DNA from: Allolobophora icterica
Lineage: Eukaryota; Annelida; Clitellata; Crassiclitellata; Lumbricidae
Length of the DNA: 64,000 nt
Reading direction: 5' to 3'
NCBI GenBank assembly: GCA_963556255.1
Contig: OY744613.1
Coordinates: forward strand, 38,390,234 to 38,454,233
Of the stretch, positions 23,480 to 34,455 are shown piece by piece. A program made the translations under genes and the position numbers. Numbering within the stretch: position 1 is the first letter of the stretch; the number at the start of each line of letters is the position of its first letter. The notes under the pieces are model-generated. The model was not told where the DNA came from and searched no databases. It saw only the letters and a list, made by a program, of their open reading frames with translations.

Positions 23480-23770
23480 CAGGGGCGCCCGCAGGCGGAC
23501 GCACTGGACGCACGTGCGTCCACCCACCAAATCAAATCCACACAATAAATAGACATGGTATGGATATTTTTGGTAAACGACAATACGGCATGTTAAAGAT
23601 TTGGACGTTATCTAAATTGAATTTTTTCTTATGAGTCACTCCGAGTCATTTTCAGTGTATGACTACGAGCGGCGGACAGGGGGGGGGGGTAGATGGGAGG
23701 GGACGCAAGGGGTGTGCGTCCAATTTTTTGGGGTGTGCGTCCAATTTTTTTAAGCCTGCGGGCGCCCCTG
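23480..23770. mobile_element. hAT MITE, 8-bp duplication CCATATAT
   Basis: A 17-bp perfect terminal inverted repeat beginning CAGGGGCGCCCGCAGGC. CCATATAT flanks at 23472-23479 and 23771-23778. The 291-bp interior has no coding sequence. Confidence 0.9.
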
Positions 23771-24233
23771 CCATATATGATCGCGCTACCGTGCTTGCCA
23801 TAAATCGCCCCCATCGCTATTTTAAATATGTCTATAGTAAGGAGGTCAGATGGACGAAGCCCCCGGAAGTTGAACGCTTTGACATTGGTAAAGCAAATTT
23901 TAACATTCAGTGAATTAAGTGAATTTATATCTCAGGATATAACAAATATGCCCGAACAAATTCTGGACATGGCAAAAATTCTGGCAGGGCATCGACCATG
24001 GCAAAGGCTTTTTACCAGGGCAATTGCCCTGGCGCGCCCTGGTGTAGCGCCGCCTCTGCTGAGAGGAAGCTCGAGAGAGTGGCTGTGACACAGATGAAAG
24101 TCTTCTGAGCCACTTAATTAAAACCTTGTTATATGTTATGTTAGATTAATTTTTTGGAAACTCATCCTGGTATTTTCTTCGTCTTTGATGGGATAGGATT
24201 AACTTGGTCAGAACTAATGTCTTTCGACAAAAA

Positions 24234-24743
24234 CAGTGGCGTCTACCAATGGTGGAGTGTGGAGAACGATCTCCATCGAACTTCAAAAGTGGGGGGGTTT
24301 GACATATTTTGACTGAAAGTGGGGGTTGCATTTTTTCATGATAGCTCTTTTGTCCCGTGTGATAGCCTAATATAGCCAAATCCAACAAACCAAAAATATT
24401 TAAAATCCGAAAAGGTCACAGAAAATTTTTCCGCGCTACGCGCGATAATTGCTTTGACTCTCTTTGGGCACTGTCAGTCTAGACGTAAACTCGCACCTAT
24501 TTAGGCCTAAAGTAGAAAACATTCAGCTAAGTCATCCATTAATTAATTCATTAATCTGTAGGCCTAACTGTCTCAGAATGACTGATTAATTCGTTTATTT
24601 TACGAAGACGTCATATCAAAGACGATTGGCGTCTCTCCCACTGTAGAATCTCAGAAAACACCAAAATGTAGATTTCAGGGGGTAAATTTGGGGGGGTTGA
24701 TTCTCCACTTACTTTTGGGGGGGGGGGGGGTTAGACGCCACTG
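24234..24743. mobile_element. hAT MITE, 8-bp duplication GACAAAAA
   Basis: Ends CAGTGGCGTCTA and TAGACGCCACTG; GACAAAAA flanks at 24226-24233 and 24744-24751. The subterminal regions are inverted G-rich runs (AAGTGGGGGGGTTTGA and a matching end). Non-coding, 510 bp. Confidence 0.9.
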
Positions 24744-24984
24744 GACAAAAATCGGAGGCCTTACGGTCCTCACCCAGCGGACAGGTAAATCGATCATCAT
24801 CATCATCATTATCGCCATCGAAGACCTTGCCACTCGTAGAGCCCTTCTTTTCCTTCCCTTTCCCCCCCCCCCCCAAGGAAGCTGAACAGAGCCTTCGTCA
24901 TACGAAGGGGTGGGAGAGGGTATGAGATGAAGAAAGGGTCATTTTCGCCAAACTATCCAAAGTCGCACATAGGAATAGGCATAC

Positions 24985-25620
24985 TATTATTAATTATGGG
25001 TGACTTTAATGTTGATTTGCTTCGAGCAGAAGACCAGTTTGTTTCTGGATGGATTGTCTGATCATAATCTCTTACCCACGATTACAAGACCAACAAGAAT
25101 TAGGCCTACTGCTCATACGTCGACACTCGACACTGATCGATAACATATTTACAAATGTGTGGACTAATATTATTGAATCTAAGGTTATTATTTCTGATAT
25201 ATCGGACCTTTTACCTGTTTAACCAGCTTTGAACTAGAAACGTTTATTTGTAAGAATACTTTACGGGGGACGATCAGTTAATTAACGAAGAGAGAAAAAA
25301 GATCTTTAGTGCCTGTCTATCTGAAACCGATTGGACCCCAGTCCTCAAGGCCTGCCACAGTGAGGATGCTAATATGGCCTATGATCTGTTCATAAACTTG
25401 TAAATATAAATGTATTTAAAATAAAGCATTTCCAAATATCTCGTGCAAGAATAAAGGTAAATCTTTATTCAAACATCCTTGTATGACACGAAGGCTTCAA
25501 AGTCAAGGGAAAAGGCTCAACTATACATAAGATATGTAAAACGCCCTAGTCTTGTATAAGCTTATCAAAATAAATTTACGAATTATAGAAATAAATTTAA
25601 ACGATCAGAAATAATGCGGA
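24985..25620 (+). pseudogene. LINE endonuclease/ORF2 fragment
   Basis: Broken frames on the + strand contain the apurinic-endonuclease phrase MGDFNVDLL, then LPTITRPTRI and LIDNIFTNVW, then a spacer-like region (EERKKIFSACLSETDW, TPVLKA). These are typical of LINE ORF2 between the endonuclease and the reverse transcriptase. It has several stops and frameshifts. Confidence 0.65.
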
Positions 25621-26274
25621 TAGGAGTTAAAAGAGCTCAAACTAGAAGGTACGTGGATTGTCGTTTAATATAACTGAAACTAGAAGCGGATTCTCGATGA
25701 AAAGAGATCGTGAACCATTTGTCCGTGAACCATGATCACCAACCATTACAACGCAATGCGTTAAACCTGGGATTAAGATTACTAAAAGGGATATGAAGCG
25801 GCAACGCGTCAGCCAATGAGAGTTCGTCTTTTCTGATTCATCGCAGGCGATGTCTGTGGCCATCTATTTTTAGAAAAGTGACATCCGGGCTTTTTGGAGA
25901 GGGGCGACTTGGCTCAGAGCAGAAGTAAACACTCTCGGAATCGCTCTAGATTCTTTTAGCGATTTATTTATTAATAAGGACATAATTATGCGATTAAAGT
26001 AAATTACGGACAGTCTAAATAAATAAATAGTCTGAAACTAAGTAACAGACAGGATGCCAAAATCCTGCAGCTATTGATAAGTGTTTTTATTTAGTTAAGC
26101 CAGCTATAACCGACCCATGTTTGACTAGCCGGTGTTACTAAGGTCCCGGATGTGAGCCACACACATAGTCTAGATAAAAGATCCTATATTCATCGGCTTC
26201 ATATCCCTTAGTAATCTTAATCCCAGGTTAAACGGCTCCGCCGAGCACTTTTCTATGAAACATTAATTATAGAA
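25621..26274. other. No gene; contains fragments of the modular fold-back family
   Basis: At 25630-25735 are CTCAAACTAGAAGGT, GAAACTAGAAGCGGATTCTC and GTGAACCATTTGTCCGTGAA, matching the core and arm of the element at 18418-18814. The rest is unremarkable. Confidence 0.5.
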
Positions 26275-26505
26275 GTTCGTACATTGATCGCGTATAGAAA
26301 GTGAGTGTTGGTTTCAATCGCCAGAGGACAAATGTATCGGAAATCCAACTCCTATTTATACTTTTAGTTTACAATGAATGCCATTTTTGAGCTAGTCTAT
26401 TCAAATGTTCGAGATTTAGTGCTTGCATAAAATATACCAGTTTAGGTACGTTCTGTTTAGTTCTATCAGTATTTTTCAAAATAAGCATAATTCTGTAGTT
26501 TTAAT

Positions 26506-26691
26506 GGCGATCATCTAGAATCGGGGTGCCTATGTACTATCTGGGTGGGTGTCTTTGCATCGTGAGGGTCGGTTAGGGCTAGGGTCAGTGTAGCCTATGT
26601 AATTGTGCGACTAAAAAGCTATACCTGCGAGTGGAAGCTGGATTTTCAAATTCAGGGCTAGGGTTAGGCACCCTGATTGTACATGATCGCC
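26506..26691. mobile_element. Short element with TIR GGCGATCAT, duplication GTTTTAAT
   Basis: Inverted ends GGCGATCATCTAGAATC and, read inward from the right, GGCGATCATGTACAATC, flanked by GTTTTAAT at 26498-26505 and 26692-26699. It is absent from copy 1 at about 18200. The interior includes AAAAAGCTATACCTGCGAG and TGGAAGCTGGAT, phrases shared with the fold-back at 40.1-40.3 kb. Confidence 0.8.
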
Positions 26692-27060
26692 GTTTTAATT
26701 TTGGTCGTGGATACAGTGACGCCCGACGTGAGCCTATGCAGAGGACTCGAATAACGCCCGCTACGTAATAATTATTGGTCAACGCATGTCACGTGATTTA
26801 CGGTACTAGTGTCAAATTTCCACGAATTAAATAAAAAATCCAGGTTTTTAGTCGCACAAAATACATAGGCTGCACTCATCCTAACCCTCAGTCCTAACCG
26901 ACCCTCACGACGCCTATCCTGACCATGACCGACACTCACGATGCAAGGATTAAAATAATTTATTCACGTGACGTACTTTCGCCAATAGCGAATTTAGTCC
27001 CTGGATTTCCGTTAACGTCCGGGGCGTGAGCGGATACACTTCGTATAGGCCTATATATAT

Positions 27061-27777
27061 TAGGGTTGCCACCTCTCCCGGATTGGGCGGGAGTCTCCCG
27101 TATTTCGATATGATCTCCCGTCTCCAGGAATTAATTTGGAAAACTTTGAAATATCCCGGAATGCTGAAAGTCCTATTCCCTAGGACAACTGCACAATGTG
27201 TAACTGCTCGACATCGAGTCAGAGACTCAGAGTCTGAATGTCTGATCGAGATTGTATTTTTTAACTTTCAGCGGACACTTTTCAAATTCAATTTATATAT
27301 CTATGTATTTTTCTAACTTTCTGCGGACACTTTTCAATTGAGATAGGGCCTATCTGTGTTTATGACTGCGCGTGAAGTTCGCAATGGCGAATTCAAATGC
27401 TGACTCTGAGTCTGAGTCTAATCCAGAAAAATGTGTAGATAAGAAGAAAAAGAAGTATTACTGTTCATTCAACGATGAGTGGCTCAAAGAAGACGATTTT
27501 AAGGATTGGTTGGCTAAGAAAAACGAGTTGGAAGCAGAGTGCAAAATTTGCCAGCAAACATTATCAGTAAAATACGAGGGACGCAGATCGGTAGTACAGT
27601 ACGCCACATCGGAGAAACACACTAAAAATGTGAAGCAGATGAAGAAGAATACAATCGTGACGAGCTTACAAAATGCTTTAAAACGATACTTAGATTCTGT
27701 TCTATCAGTGCAATTGCAAATGTTAAAAAAATTTCTTGAATCTCCCGGATCCGTATCCTTAGGAGGTGGCAACCCTA
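27061..27777 (+). mobile_element. hAT element with TIR TAGGGTTGCCACCTC
   Basis: Ends TAGGGTTGCCACCTC and GAGGTGGCAACCCTA with ATATATAT on both sides; the duplication is low-complexity, so moderate weight. Copy 1 of the duplication lacks it. It encodes the N-terminal part of a transposase (27384-27777). Confidence 0.75.
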
Positions 27778-27788
27778 ATATATATTGA
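27384..27788 (+). pseudogene. Truncated hAT-type transposase N terminus
   Basis: From the ATG of MANSNADSESES, the frame encodes an acidic/lysine-rich leader, FNDEWLKEDDFKDWLAKK and a zinc-binding-like stretch with CKICQQ and EKHTKN. These resemble the N-terminal BED/TTF-type region of hAT transposases. After about 130 residues the frame runs into the terminal inverted repeat, so the catalytic and dimerisation parts are deleted. Confidence 0.6.
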
Positions 27789-28160
27789 TCTGGTACCCTG
27801 GAAATCGGACTTTGACCTCTTTTGGACTACTCTCTGGAACCCGCTCTGATTTGGTTTGGCCTTACGGAAATTGGACTCGGACCTCTTTTGGACTACTCTC
27901 TGGAAACCCCCACTGATTTGACGTAGCGTTCATGAATTTAAAATACCATATATTGGAAAATGTCAAGTGTTAGAGAGCAAGAAATACAAAACCCTTAGGT
28001 TTCATAGACATCTTTTATTAAGCAGTATGGATCATGTTTGTTTGCACGTGTGCATGCATTCAATCAATCAATCACAACAACAAAATAATACTTTCAATAA
28101 TCCTGGTGCCCTGCGCTTGGCCTTCGAGTGACGCTTTAGAAGTTTGGAGATTACGATTAC
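27786..28160. repeat. Duplicated 70-bp segment and flanking insertion DNA
   Basis: Two direct copies of about 70 bp (27790-27850 and 27858-27920) share GACCTCTTTTGGACTACTCT. The stretch to 28160 has no counterpart in copy 1. No gene is seen. Confidence 0.55.
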
Positions 28161-28886
28161 GAGTATATTTTTATATATTCGTGTTCTGGTATCTTTGAGA
28201 GCTTCTTAACTGCTCCACCAAATACTCTTCCAAACTGAAAATCATTTTCAACCCCTTTGACCATTCCAGGATTTTTTTTTTATCCTATAGTTATTCCAAA
28301 GATCTTAGAGTGATTATACCTCCACTTCTTCATCATCATCCACTGTTGTACCCCGTTTTGGATCACTTGCACTCTTAGAAATTATAGATTAATTTCCACC
28401 GTCACCTACGTCGCTAATAAAACTTTACAATATTAGTGGCCCGAATCTTATCCGTATGAATGCAGTACGAGGTAATAGATGCCTTCTCATGGATTGGACC
28501 TTCCTGCAGTAATAATCTTTTATTAAATATACGACACCTGAAAAAACTATTTTATAGTTAATTTGTTAGCCCCAAGGTGTACATGGATTCTTCAGGATTT
28601 AAAGAAATTGTCCGCATTGTCCGGAGAATAAAAAATCTGGAAAGCTAGAACTCTTCAAGATCCGGAGGATTATTAGAAGTATTATTATTTAGCTGTTGTA
28701 ACTGATTGATTGAATGCATGAACACATGCACTGAAAACACGACATACTGCTGGATAAAATGAGATGTCTATGAAACCTAAGGTTTTCTTATTTCTTACTC
28801 TCTCATGCTTGACATTTTTCCAATATATGGTATTTTAAATTTAAAATACAAGTTTTAGAATATCTCTAATCCGTTTAGGTCTGAAA

Positions 28887-30083
28887 ATGCAAGCAACAAT
28901 CTCTGAAAAAGAACAATTCAAATGTGATGTTAGTAACAAAACTTTTGAATCGGGTTTCAATCTAACAAACCATATGAGAACTCACACAGGAGAAAAACCA
29001 TACAAGTGCAATTTCTGCCACAAAGCATTTTCACTCAATGGCAATTTGGATCGCCATACAAGAACGCACACTGGACAAAAACCATACAAGTGCAATATCT
29101 GTCCCAAAGCATTCACACAGAGGAATGTGCTGGATTACCACACAAGAACCCACACAGGAGAAAAACCATACAAATGCCAGTTTTGTCACAAATCGTTCTC
29201 AGGAAAGGGTTATCTGGGAATCCATACAAGAACCCACACAGGAGAAAAACCATACAAATGCAAATTTTGTGACAAATCGTTCTCAGAGAAGTCTAATCTG
29301 GATATCCATACAAGAACCCACACTGGAGAAAAACCATACAAATGCAAATTTTGTCACAAATCGTTCTCAGGGAAGGGTTATCTGAGAAACCATACAAGAA
29401 CCCACACAGGAGAAAAACCATACAAATGCCAGTTTTGTCACAAATCGTTCTCAGAGAAGTCTAATCTGAGAATCCATACAAGAACCCACACAGGAGAAAA
29501 ACCATACAAATGCAATTTATGTCACAAAGCATATCAAAGGAGAGAAGCACTCAAGAAGCACATGAGAAATCACACTGAAGAAAAACCGTACAAGCATGAA
29601 TTATGTGCAAAAGGATTTAAGCGAATTCGTGGTCTCAAAAACCAAGTGAAAATTCATGACAGAGGAACATTTTTCCAGCCTGGATTATGTCAAAAGGCTG
29701 TGACGAACATTTCAGACAAATGCCGTGAAAATACTGTTGACACGTGTTTTGATGGAAACGAGTTGTCAACACCAGAAATCATGCTAGACTCTTCACCAAG
29801 GCAGGGAAGGATCCAAAGCCTACATAAACCACAACTTTCTGAGGAGCAATTGACGAGTAGTACTGATATAAATGACTTAATTTTGATAATTTATGGCTGT
29901 GGAATATGTAATGAAATATTTGTTATTGGGAAGGAATTTAGAGAACATTGTTCTGGTCATTGTGATACTTCACAGGAAGACACATTTGTTGATCTCTTCG
30001 AAGGACATCTTTCAAGTTGCTCTTGTTTAGCAGAAACAAGTTCTTTAGAAAGTTTGGCATCTACTCCAGATCTGAAACCTTGA
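28887..30083 (+). CDS. C2H2 zinc-finger protein 2
   Basis: A 398-residue paralogue of the protein at 19881-21251, starting at the equivalent ATG (MQATISEK). It has nine tandem finger units. Unit 1 has a Cys changed to Ser (FKCDVSNKTF) and unit 9 has lost a Cys and a His (YKHELCAKGF, KNQVKIH), so about seven look fully zinc-competent. The linker and C-terminal module (YGCGICNEIFVIGKEFREHC, then DTFVDLFEGHL) are well conserved. Differences in finger number and in fingertip residues between copies suggest the DNA specificity has diverged since duplication. Probably a nuclear DNA-binding protein; its target is unknown. Confidence 0.8.
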   Translation: MQATISEKEQFKCDVSNKTFESGFNLTNHMRTHTGEKPYKCNFCHKAFSLNGNLDRHTRTHTGQKPYKCNICPKAFTQRNVLDYHTRTHTGEKPYKCQFCHKSFSGKGYLGIHTRTHTGEKPYKCKFCDKSFSEKSNLDIHTRTHTGEKPYKCKFCHKSFSGKGYLRNHTRTHTGEKPYKCQFCHKSFSEKSNLRIHTRTHTGEKPYKCNLCHKAYQRREALKKHMRNHTEEKPYKHELCAKGFKRIRGLKNQVKIHDRGTFFQPGLCQKAVTNISDKCRENTVDTCFDGNELSTPEIMLDSSPRQGRIQSLHKPQLSEEQLTSSTDINDLILIIYGCGICNEIFVIGKEFREHCSGHCDTSQEDTFVDLFEGHLSSCSCLAETSSLESLASTPDLKP

Positions 30084-30905
30084 CACTAGAAACAATATAA
30101 CCTATTTATTTATTTAATGACATTTGTTGGTTTATTTATTGTTAAGTGTGGAGCTATATTGCCTGCGACCAGAAAGTAATGCATACTGCAACGACTATCA
30201 CTCACTTACAGATTTACTTGTTCTAAATGAAGTGTTTGATATTTTGCATTATTCACACATGCTAAGAAACTATTGACAATGTTCCTTCATTGTCAATAGT
30301 TTCTTAGATGGCAGTTTGCTGTTAAACATTTAAAATGCATTATTCTCATTTATTTTTTGAAATTTTCTGAAAAATTTTCTATTATGCCGTGTATTTTGCA
30401 AAAAGGGGAGTAGGCCTAAATATCATCTGGTAACAATAGCTATAAATATTGTCAACACTTTCGGATATTGCAGTAGCATATGTTACTGAAATGTTTTAAC
30501 AGCAGATTGTAAGCATGATAAAGCCAGATAGATGTACATATCTCTAGATTTGTACAGTGCCCAAAGAGGCAAAGTGGCGGGAACCAGCTTATTCACAGGT
30601 GCTTAGTCAAAACATAATCGATAGGAGGAGGGGTGAAAACTGTTCCAGAAAGAGATCCAAAATGATCAGGCTGGCAGACAGTCAGACGGATAAGGTGGAT
30701 GGTGTTTAAAGTTGAAACGGCGAGGGAAACAAAAGGAACAGATGGTATCGGGATAGGATTGGGGCTTGGGCGTCCACATACACTGTACATTTTTGTGGGG
30801 CACAATTTTTGTAGAGGGGGAGGGTAAAAATTTTCTAAGTGGAAGCAGTAGGTTTTTTCATAGAATGAACGCAGAACACATGAAAGCTTTAAGAAATAAA
30901 TAATG

Positions 30906-31776
30906 GTCAAAGACTTACCTAAGTAATTAGGTGTTTTTCAATAATCAAAAGATTTTATTTTTATAAAATTCTTGCAATATCGATGGTTGGGCAAATGCCC
31001 ATTTCCCGCCCCCTCCGGACGCCCATGGTTTTGTGAAAGAGCAACGTTTTCAATTTTGAGCGAAAGACCTGTGGAGAGATATAAAGAATTTTGAGGTTTG
31101 GTGAGCTCGTAGGATAAGAAAGTAATTTGTCATATTAGTGGGCGGGAGTTTTTCCAGAGAGGTTGAACAGCTATGGTTAAGGAGCGATTTGTAAATTTTA
31201 ATGATGAAGTGACGCATGGACGCCGCAGAAATTTTTTGCAAGAGGGCAACAACCTCATAGCAAGAAGTCATAATTGAGAGGGGCAAAACGTCCCCTTTAA
31301 CGGTTTTTGCTAATTTACAACGTGTGTAGGCCTAATAGGATTTCGTGCATGAAATCATTTTAATTTCTAGTATTGAATGTCCCAAATGAAGTGTAATTGT
31401 GCTCGATAAAATTCCGAAAAAGATTATTAAAAAAATAATTAAATACAAAATGCTTCAAAGGGGCGTTTTGCCCCATTCGTATTTTCGATGTCTCTGTGAC
31501 CTTTGCAGCCTACATGCACTACTTAATGTACTCTTTATTCCACCAGACCCCTTAACCTGAAAGGTTTCGTGCTTTCGACGCTCGATGATGTGGGCCGCCC
31601 ATTACCAAATTTCCCGGGCCGCTTTGGGAAGCCAGTCCAACCCTGGGTCCAAAGCACGAGAAAGCATGGTTTTCTCGCGCAGATGGACGGAGACAGAGAC
31701 CAGAAATTCTAACGGCTACTGGAGCATAGCGATTGCAGACGAGACTGACTCTAGACTGGAGCACATACTATGACTG
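30906..31776. other. No gene seen
   Basis: Intergenic DNA after the duplicated block. Only short frames without family character. Confidence 0.45.
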
Positions 31777-32059
31777 GTTCTAGGACTTTTCGCCCCCGGA
31801 AGATTCGCCCTCGGAAGATTCGCCCCCGACATTTCGCCCCCCGGAAGTTTCGCCCCCGTCGATCCAGCTTCTAGTCTTAGTTACATTTTCATCATAGATC
31901 CCGCTTCAAGTCTTCTTCTTACATTTTCATCGCTAATCCAGCTTCTAGTCTTAGTAACATTTTCATCATAGATCCCGGAGGCGAAACTGGGGGGGGGGGA
32001 AATCTTCCCGTGGCGAAATGTCGGGGGCGAATCTTCCGGGGGCGAAATTTCCGTATCCC
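31777..32059. mobile_element. Modular fold-back element 'b' (TTCGCCCCCGGAAGA arms)
   Basis: Both arms are tandem 15-bp units of TTCGCCCCCGGAAGA type, in opposite orientation. ACTATGACTG occurs just outside each end (31767-31776 and 32060-32069), a 9-10-bp target duplication. The core repeats GATCCAGCTTCTAGTCTTAG and ACATTTTCATCATAGATCCC, the reverse-strand version of the core in elements 'a' and 'c'. Confidence 0.8.
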
Positions 32060-33512
32060 ACTATGACTGCAGTGATGTGTGTCACTAAATGGCAATATGT
32101 AATCTAGGAAAATCTCCTGACATCGGGAAAAAGTGGGCGAATATTTGTTGATTCTTGTGATTGTTTGTATACTATAGTGAGGCAAAAGTTAGCTCCCTTT
32201 TATCGACACACGGTGTACTATATAGGCGAAGCCTACGATTAACCCCTCCCGTCCCTTATGACGTACGCCGTACGTCATGATTTGGACAGCCGCGCTACCT
32301 TATGACGTACGGCGTACGTCCTATACAAGGTTTGACAAGTGTAATGATCTCCCAAACCACACAATGATTCCCAGCTACACAACATGCTATAAGATGTTAT
32401 AGTGTAGAGAAGAATCTATTTAGATTATATAATGTAGGATAGTAGAGCTACATAAATGTAACTTAATTAAAATGCCAGCAGCTAAGCCAGCATTGTAGGG
32501 ATTAATTAATATTAGATAGAGGGGTTCATCATATCTAAGCAAAGGACAGCAGACGATGTGGACTCACCTCATTGGTCAGGACGAACAGCTGATCAAAACC
32601 GTTAAGGCGAAGCGGCTGACGACTCGGTAACCAAGCAACCGTGGTGACGTGGCGTGGAGATACGGCAGTTCGATTTTTGATTTCAACTGAACAAGACGTT
32701 CTAGAAATCTTGAGTGGATCGACTCGGTGGATGTTGGACTAAGTCGATGAGAGGGCATCGTTAGTCAATATGATCGGTTTTGCGAAACGATCGATGCAGT
32801 TGAGTTTATAAGTCGAGACGTTGGACAGCGAGGATCGAATAATTCGAGTGAAACGTTCTCGTAACAAACCGTTGCGAAGCGTGACTTTCCATCATAGGAA
32901 GTCGACATTTGCGAAGCGATCTTGTCAACGGACTTAAGGAGTTATTCCGCGAGTGAAGTGTACGTTACTCTGGAGTAGTAAAGCACACACTCGGGTTGTA
33001 ACGACGGTCTCTTTGGGAGAGACATCAAGCTACGAGAAGTCACGAGAACGGTGGACAGTCGAGCTTCGACGAGGGAGAAACAAGGCGATTTGCGAACTGA
33101 GCCGCGAACTCATCAGATGAACAAACGGATGAAAGACAGCTTTTCCACGAGGAACAAACTGTGAGAACATTCCGTGCTAAAGGGTCTTACTGGGAGGTAG
33201 CATTAGGCAATAAAATCTAGATAGCAAAGATGCTGGCTAGGTAGGGAATAAGGCAAAGTAGACATAGGATAACTAGACATTGAACTGTTACATGCTTTAA
33301 CTTTGATATACATTATATTCATATTCATTTAAATGCATACACAGGTGTTCAATGTTCTTTTCTCTAGTCAAATAGATAGGCCAATGCATTTCCTTGTCCA
33401 GTAAAGACAAGATGAAACAAAACTAAAGTAGTCGTGGGTGTAGAACATAATACTAAGCACTCTTGGTATAGGGTGGCGCTACAACAAGGTTCGTTGTCAT
33501 TGCCCAGACGAT

Positions 33513-33625
33513 TTGCGGACCATTGATCACAGGACTATTGATCATAGGACTATTGATCACAGGACGTTTGGTCCCACGGACCATTGATCATTAGGACCAT
33601 TGATCATAGGACTGTTGATCATGTA
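33513..33625. repeat. Tandem 15-bp repeat TTGATCATAGGACTA ('d')
   Basis: Five or more imperfect units of the TTGATCATAGGACTA type surround GGACGTTTGGTCCCACGGAC. It resembles one arm of the modular fold-back elements; no opposite arm was found beyond the adjacent TATG array. Confidence 0.6.
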
Positions 33626-34045
33626 TGTATGAATGTATGTATTTATGTTTGCATGAATATACAGACATACGTGCATACACACATGCATACATGCATACAT
33701 ACATGCATGTATACATACATACATGCATACATACATACATGCGTGTATGAATGTATGTCTGAATGTATGTATGTATGTATGTATGCATGTATGTATGCAT
33801 ACATGCATACATGTATGTATGCATGTATGTATGCATGTATGTATGTATGCATGTATGCATGTATGTATGCATGTATGTATACTTGTATGTATACTTGTAT
33901 GCATACATGTATGTATGCATGTATGTCTGTATGTATGGATGTATGTATGTATGTATGTAGGTATGTATGCATGCATACACGTATGTATGCATGTATATTT
34001 GTATGCATGTATGTATGCATGTACGTATGCATGTAGGTATGGCCA
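33622..34045. repeat. TATG/CATA microsatellite
   Basis: About 420 bp of TATG with interspersed CATG variants. It produces long Met/Tyr/Cys/His frames on all strands that are artefacts. Confidence 0.95.
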
Positions 34046-34280
34046 GAAATTCCCGGTAGCGCAGGACTAAAATGGCATGGGACGTAAAGGGTTAACCAAA
34101 AAAAGATAAAAACTGCTCCATTGCACTCCCGTGCCATGTGTGCAAAGCAATGCAAGTCCCAAGCCTAGATGAAGGAGAAGGGCAACGTTAATGATCTTTC
34201 TTATCACACAGCGTCGTTAAACATAAATTACTAGGCCTACTCGCTAATGCCACAACAATAACAACAACAAACAACAACAA

Positions 34281-34282
34281 CA

Positions 34283-34379
<97 letters not shown>

Positions 34380-34445
34380 ACTACTTCTACTACTACTACG
34401 ACTACTACGACTGCTACTAATACTACTACTACGTAACTACTACAT
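34281..34445. repeat. ACT trinucleotide microsatellite
   Basis: About 160 bp of ACT units with a few interruptions, immediately upstream of the LINE copy. Confidence 0.95.
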
Positions 34446-34455
34446 CACTACTACA

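Larger units (their letters stand above)
26275..30905. repeat. Segmental duplication, copy 2 (contains zinc-finger gene 2)
   Basis: Same order as 17973-22850: TTCGTACATTGATCGCGTAT, then GTCCGGGGCGTGAGCGGATA, then the zinc-finger gene and its 3' region. Extra DNA here includes the elements at 26506-26691 and 27061-27777. Confidence 0.8.
32243..34091. mobile_element. piggyBac-like element between TTAA sites
   Basis: TTAA at 32239-32242 is followed by CCCCTCCCGTCCC; read inward from the other TTAA (34092-34095) the sequence is CCCTTTACGTCCC. Both then reach GCGCTACC within about 60 bp. TTAA flanks and CCC-starting ends fit piggyBac. No transposase frame is visible, so it would be non-autonomous. 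It contains near-palindromes ATGACGTACGCCGTACGTCA (32259) and its inverse (32305), plus a TATG microsatellite. Confidence 0.5.

Noticed and set aside
33557..34155. Several long open frames rich in Met, Tyr, Cys, His and Thr on both strands
   Set aside because: They are translations of a TATG/CATA microsatellite; every frame stays open because the repeat lacks stops.
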